Below, one piece after another: positions 6,835 to 9,839 of a stretch of 9,839 bases of DNA. The translations under genes were made by a program, and so were the position numbers. The notes beneath the pieces were generated by a model, which did not search any database, had not been told where the DNA came from, and was given only the letters and a program-made list of their open reading frames with translations. Origin of the DNA: RPQK01 sp041946865 (lineage in GTDB: Bacteria; Acidobacteriota; UBA6911; RPQK01). How positions within the stretch are numbered: position 1 is the stretch's first letter; each line of letters begins with the position of its first letter. Where the stretch lies: positions 1-9,839 of the forward strand of contig JBHGBF010000211.1 of NCBI GenBank assembly GCA_041946865.1, written 5' to 3'.

Positions 6835-6871
6835 GAGATGGAGGCGGCAGTTTATTGCCTGCCTCCATCTC
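6835..6871. terminator. Hairpin between convergent genes, likely bidirectional terminator
   Basis: Bases 6835-6849 pair with 6856-6871 around the 6-base loop GTTTAT, giving 15 base pairs with one bulged T at 6860. It sits between the stop of the amidohydrolase gene (6803) and the stop of the convergent symporter gene (6874). Neither side has a clear T-run, so it is not a textbook intrinsic terminator, but placement and stem strength fit transcript ends for both genes. Confidence 0.7.
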
Positions 6872-6873
6872 AC

Positions 6874-8427
6874 TCACGCAAAGAGCAGATACACGATCAG
6901 GACCAGGAGGCCGAACAGGACGTGCCACATCGCCAGATTCTTGTATAGGGGACCACGCAAATCCGACGGCACCCGAGCATAGGCCGGCGTCCAGATAATG
7001 CTCTTGACCTTCTGCCAGTCCGGCGCCGCTGTCATCGTACTGACGGCAACCAGGACGATCACGCAGAAGACGAAGCTTATCGAGCCGCGGTACAGGAAAT
7101 TGATATCGGGAAACAGTATCCGCTCAACGACGACGGCGAAGGGAATCCCCAGTAACGTCGTCAGAAGTGCCGCCCGCCCGGTCGCGCGCCACCAGAACAC
7201 ACCCGCCAGAAAAATGACGGCAAAAGGCGGCGCCACGTACGTGTAGATGTTCTGAATATAGACAAAGAGGGAGCCCATTTTGGCTACGAGTGGGGCTAAG
7301 GTGGCGCCGATCGTCAGAATGACAATCCCGGCGATCTTACCGAACCGGACAACCTGCCGAGGAGTCGCGTCAGGGCGGAGAAACCTCTTGTAAAGATCCA
7401 GGCTCACGACCGTCGAAGTCGAGTTCAAGACCGAGCTGACCGTGGACATGATCGCGCCGATCAGTCCCGCCAGAACGAAACCGGTCAGACCGCTTGGCAA
7501 CAGGTCGCGCACCATCGTCGGCATCGCCAGGTCGGGAGCAGCGAGGTTCGGGTACAGTTTGCGTGCCGCGATGCCAGGAATCACAACCAGGAAAGGTATC
7601 CAAAACAGCAGGAAATAGTTGAAAAGAGCTCCTGCCCGGCCGTGCCACTCGTCCTTCCCGCCCAGACACAGCTGGATGTAGAACTGATTAGTCGAGTTGT
7701 ACCAGATTCCGACGGTCAGGCCGGACAAGAGGATCCCGAGAAAGGGAAATACAGGATGACTCGCCGGGGTGAGCAGGTGAAACATATCCGGCTGTTCGGA
7801 CATGAGCGTTCCAATCCCACCCGCCTTGCTGATGCTGATCACAGCGACCAGCAAGCCGCCGATAAAGAGCGCGACGAACTGCGACAGCGCCGACCAGGCT
7901 GTCGACTGGAGCCCCCCGTAAATGGTGTATGCGCCGGTCGTAATAGCGACCAGCAGAATGGCCGGAACCAGCGACCAGCCGAACATCGTGTGAAGGGCCA
8001 GGCCACCGGCGTAAAGCACCGCCGCCAGGAAGGCGGCGATGTAAGTCAATGTCGTAATCACGGCATACCACAGTCGGTTGGACGGATCGTATCGCCTCTC
8101 CAGAAACTCGGGCATGGTATACAGCCCGCTGCGCAGGTAGTAGGGTAGGAAGACCCAGATCAGGAAAACCGTGCCGATTCCCAACCAGCAGTAGTTGGCG
8201 ACCACCAGGCCGTGCTGGTAGGAACTGCCCACCATTCCCACAAAATGTTCCGTGCTAAGCGTGGTTGCGGCCAGCGAGGCGCCGATCGTGTACCAGGGAA
8301 GGTATGTCCGCGCCAGGAAATAGTCGTCCGCCGTCTTCTTCTCTTTACGTCCCGACCAGAAACCGATCCAAAGCGTGACGGCGAAATAGCCGAGGACGAC
8401 GAGCAAGTCCAGATTACTAATTTTCAT
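6874..8427 (-). CDS. Sodium:solute symporter, SSS family (SGLT-like)
   Basis: A 517-residue integral inner-membrane protein with about 13-14 hydrophobic segments, the usual size for Na+-coupled symporters of the SSS family (PF00474). The first helix is at about 6-26 (LDLLVVLGYFAVTLWIGF), followed by the typical loop GRKEKKTADDYFLA and a broken second helix with SLAATTLSTEHFVG. The segment IMSTVSSVLNSTST (326-339) matches the helix that carries the serines of the sodium site in SGLT-type transporters. WYNSTNQFYIQLCLGGKDE is also characteristic of the SGLT-like branch, which favours a sugar, polyol or sugar acid, though relatives carry carboxylates. The start has AAGGA 6-7 bases upstream and a good promoter at 8475-8504. 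It is transcribed towards the dehydrogenase operon and divergently from the mutarotase-like gene, with which it probably shares a substrate. The cargo cannot be deduced. Confidence 0.92.
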   Translation of the reverse strand: MKISNLDLLVVLGYFAVTLWIGFWSGRKEKKTADDYFLARTYLPWYTIGASLAATTLSTEHFVGMVGSSYQHGLVVANYCWLGIGTVFLIWVFLPYYLRSGLYTMPEFLERRYDPSNRLWYAVITTLTYIAAFLAAVLYAGGLALHTMFGWSLVPAILLVAITTGAYTIYGGLQSTAWSALSQFVALFIGGLLVAVISISKAGGIGTLMSEQPDMFHLLTPASHPVFPFLGILLSGLTVGIWYNSTNQFYIQLCLGGKDEWHGRAGALFNYFLLFWIPFLVVIPGIAARKLYPNLAAPDLAMPTMVRDLLPSGLTGFVLAGLIGAIMSTVSSVLNSTSTVVSLDLYKRFLRPDATPRQVVRFGKIAGIVILTIGATLAPLVAKMGSLFVYIQNIYTYVAPPFAVIFLAGVFWWRATGRAALLTTLLGIPFAVVVERILFPDINFLYRGSISFVFCVIVLVAVSTMTAAPDWQKVKSIIWTPAYARVPSDLRGPLYKNLAMWHVLFGLLVLIVYLLFA

Positions 8428-8474
8428 TCTCTTTCCTTCAGAATGTCGTAAACTGCTTCCGTATTTTGCAGCGA

Positions 8475-8504
8475 ATTATAGCCGCGTGGAGTTCGAGCTG
8501 TCCA
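8475..8504 (-). promoter_or_regulatory. Sigma70-like promoter for the symporter gene
   Basis: On the - strand, TGGACA (8504 down to 8499, 5 of 6 to the -35 consensus) is followed after 18 bases by a perfect TATAAT (8480 down to 8475). Transcription would begin near 8468, giving a leader of about 40 bases before the ATG at 8427. This is the best promoter in the window. Confidence 0.65.
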
Positions 8505-8524
8505 CCAATTCTCGAGCACCAATT
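8503..8524. promoter_or_regulatory. Direct repeat CACCAATT x2, possible operator
   Basis: CACCAATT occurs at 8503-8510 and again at 8517-8524, separated by the palindrome CTCGAG (8511-8516), a 14-base period. It touches the -35 box of the symporter promoter and lies 17 bases upstream of the mutarotase-like ATG (8542). That position suits a regulator controlling one or both divergent genes. No regulator gene is in the window; this is inferred from repeat and position only. Confidence 0.4.
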
Positions 8525-8541
8525 GAAAAGGAGTCTCAGGC

Positions 8542-9621
8542 ATGCGATACAACCGTTATCAACACGAACGAAACTGGGGAGCACGGATCACCGAGTACAC
8601 TTATCGGGGCTACGCGATGGTAGCGCTTGAAAACCGGTTCCTGCGGGTGGCGATCGCGGCGGGCAAGGGTACGGACATCGTCGAATTTCTGTACAAGCCT
8701 CAAGACGTCGATTTCATGTGGCGCAACTATACCGGCTTGCCGGCTTTTCAAAACTACACGCCGACTATTCCCTGCCCGTCCGGCGCCTTTATCGACTATT
8801 ACCCCGGAGGATGGCAGGAATTGTTTCCAAATGCCGGCATGAATTGCATCCACAAAGGTTCGCCACAGGGAGCGCATGGAGAAGTCTGCCTGCTTCCCTG
8901 GCGTTATCGAATCGAGAGGGATGATCCTGAACAGATCGAGGTAGCCTTTCACGTCCGGACCTACCGCACGCAATTCCTCGTCGAAAAGAGATACAGCCTC
9001 GACGCTGAAAGCCCCGTCCTGAGGATTGATGAGCGCATCGTCAACGAGTCCGGCGAGGCGATGGAGTACATGTGGGGGCAGCATCCGAGTTTCGGCTGGC
9101 CGTTTCTCGACGAGTCCTGCCGGCTGTTTCTTCCGCCCTGTCGGGTGCGGACGCCCGACGATTACGCGGCTCCGACCAGCCGGCTGGAAAAAGGGCTGGA
9201 CTCAAAGTGGCCCCGCGTGAAAGGGAGGAACGGAGACGGAATCGATCTGTCGCGGATTGCGGCCCCGGAGACCCACTCGCACGACATGGCGTACATGCAC
9301 GAATTGTCCGACGGCTGGTTCGCACTTGTGAATCCCGAAAAGCGGCTCGGTTTTGCCCTGCGGTGGGACAAGGATCTCTTCCCTTCCCTCTGGTTCTGGC
9401 AGCTTTACCGCGGCGGTTTCGGCTTCCCTTGGTTCGGCAGCACGTACACGATCGCGGTTGAGCCCGTGACCTCCTATCCACCGACACTAACCGAATCGAT
9501 CAAGGCAGGGACCCACCGAGTGCTCGGGCCGGGAGGAGAGGTGCGCACAACGCTGCTCGCGATCGCCCTAGCCGAACGGGAGCAGGTGAACGGGATCGAT
9601 GAGAACGGCACGGTAAGGTAG
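8542..9621 (+). CDS. Mutarotase-like (aldose 1-epimerase superfamily / DUF4432-type) protein
   Basis: A 359-residue protein with the galactose-mutarotase type beta-sandwich pattern. Features seen are an N-terminal strand region with LENRFLRVAIAAGKGTDIVEFLYK, GGWQELFPNAG, a repeat of aromatic strands, His181 in MWGQHPSFGWP, and Glu307 in AVEPVTSYPP. His and Glu at these places match the acid/base pair of aldose 1-epimerases, so it may interconvert sugar anomers or bind a sugar; DUF4432 members are mostly uncharacterised. No signal peptide is visible. AAAAGGAG at 8526-8533, 8 bases before the ATG, supports the start. It is divergent from the SGLT-like symporter, which fits uptake followed by anomer conversion of the same sugar. 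Assignment to the superfamily is fairly safe; substrate and exact activity are not known. Confidence 0.75.
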   Translation: MRYNRYQHERNWGARITEYTYRGYAMVALENRFLRVAIAAGKGTDIVEFLYKPQDVDFMWRNYTGLPAFQNYTPTIPCPSGAFIDYYPGGWQELFPNAGMNCIHKGSPQGAHGEVCLLPWRYRIERDDPEQIEVAFHVRTYRTQFLVEKRYSLDAESPVLRIDERIVNESGEAMEYMWGQHPSFGWPFLDESCRLFLPPCRVRTPDDYAAPTSRLEKGLDSKWPRVKGRNGDGIDLSRIAAPETHSHDMAYMHELSDGWFALVNPEKRLGFALRWDKDLFPSLWFWQLYRGGFGFPWFGSTYTIAVEPVTSYPPTLTESIKAGTHRVLGPGGEVRTTLLAIALAEREQVNGIDENGTVR

Positions 9622-9668
9622 TCGGGGCGGGGACCCAGAGGTTGAGCCGCGTTAGGTTTGTGTATTCG

Positions 9669-9719
9669 AGCGCCTCTTCGACGCGGTCGGCTGCGGGGTT
9701 ACCGTAGGACAGAGGCGCT
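9669..9719. terminator. Inverted repeat downstream of the mutarotase-like gene
   Basis: AGCGCCTCT at 9669-9677 is the exact reverse complement of AGAGGCGCT at 9711-9719, with a 33-base spacer. It lies 48 bases after the stop at 9621. It could help end the transcript, but the loop is long and no T-run follows, so it may instead belong to the repeat-rich right flank. Confidence 0.35.
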
Positions 9720-9736
9720 GCTCCAGGCGAAACAGA

Positions 9737-9777
9737 GCCGCAAGCCCAGCGCTTTTCAGCGGAGCGCGTCGGGTGCG
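9737..9777 (+). repeat. Shortened direct copy of the left-end repeat arm
   Basis: These 41 bases match window bases 1-27 joined to 45-58 with two mismatches (39 of 41), lacking the 17 bases at 28-44. Shared ACGAATC follows in both (69-75 and 9782-9788), so the similarity runs into the loop region of the left element. Further on, CGCTGAAAGCG (9819-9829) can pair with 9750-9761 with one bulge, as if it were a decayed second arm. It is thus a diverged member of the same repeat family. Confidence 0.85.
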
Positions 9778-9815
9778 CGCGACGAATCAACAGGAACCGC
9801 TGCTGTGTGGCTGTA

Positions 9816-9832
9816 TCACGCTGAAAGCGTGA
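9816..9832. repeat. Small perfect hairpin at the right edge
   Basis: TCACGCT (9816-9822) and AGCGTGA (9826-9832) are exact reverse complements around the loop GAA. It lies in the non-coding right flank (9622-9839), which has no convincing gene. It may be part of the decayed repeat that begins at 9737, and the window ends before its limits are clear. Confidence 0.6.
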
Positions 9833-9839
9833 AGCATGA

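Noticed and set aside
6152..6982. 276-codon + strand frame over the amidohydrolase 3' end and the hairpin
   Set aside because: Out of frame with the amidohydrolase, Arg/Gly-rich, and runs through the terminator hairpin into the convergent gene.
9500..9790. 96-codon - strand frame at the right end
   Set aside because: It covers the mutarotase 3' end and the repeat copy, with Ala/Pro/Arg/Ser-rich composition and no recognisable motif.

Overview
This is a GC-rich bacterial window with tightly packed genes, good Shine-Dalgarno sites and no RNA genes, CRISPR array or transposase. One ribosome binding site matches all 12 bases complementary to the usual bacterial 16S rRNA 3' end. The gene mix (SGLT-type Na+/solute symporter, amidohydrolase-2 protein, mutarotase-like protein, palindromic GC-rich dispersed repeats) resembles genomes of Acidobacteriota, Planctomycetota or similar environmental bacteria. 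The taxon is a guess; no marker gene is present.

Layout. 1-149 is a long near-perfect inverted repeat, followed by a non-coding leader to 336. From 337 to 6803 six genes run on the + strand, probably as one operon or two closely linked units: a class IV (branched-chain type) aminotransferase, a ketol-acid reductoisomerase (KARI) homologue, a 173-base gap, then E2, E1-alpha and E1-beta of a 2-oxo acid dehydrogenase complex (the three overlap), and a TIM-barrel amidohydrolase-2 protein. A hairpin at 6835-6871 separates this block from a convergent - strand sodium/solute symporter gene (6874-8427). That gene has a good sigma70-like promoter facing back from the intergenic region at 8428-8541. 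A mutarotase-like gene (8542-9621) is transcribed divergently. The right end (9622-9839) is non-coding, with small inverted repeats and a shortened, direct-orientation relative of the left-end repeat.

How the genes may work together. The aminotransferase would interconvert a branched-chain (or similar) amino acid and its 2-oxo acid. The dehydrogenase would decarboxylate a 2-oxo acid oxidatively to an acyl-CoA, with the E3 subunit supplied from elsewhere. The KARI homologue normally belongs to valine/isoleucine synthesis, but no ilvB, ilvN, ilvD or leu gene is nearby. It also lacks the conserved catalytic histidine of KARI (Ser111 instead) and has Glu at two positions that normally contact the NADPH phosphate, while all metal ligands are kept. 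The most interesting possibility is therefore that this cluster encodes an undescribed route in which a repurposed KARI-fold enzyme, an aminotransferase, a dedicated dehydrogenase complex and an amidohydrolase-type hydrolase or decarboxylase act on one substrate. The neighbouring symporter and mutarotase may or may not belong to it. A simpler alternative is supply of branched acyl-CoA from valine-family 2-oxo acids.
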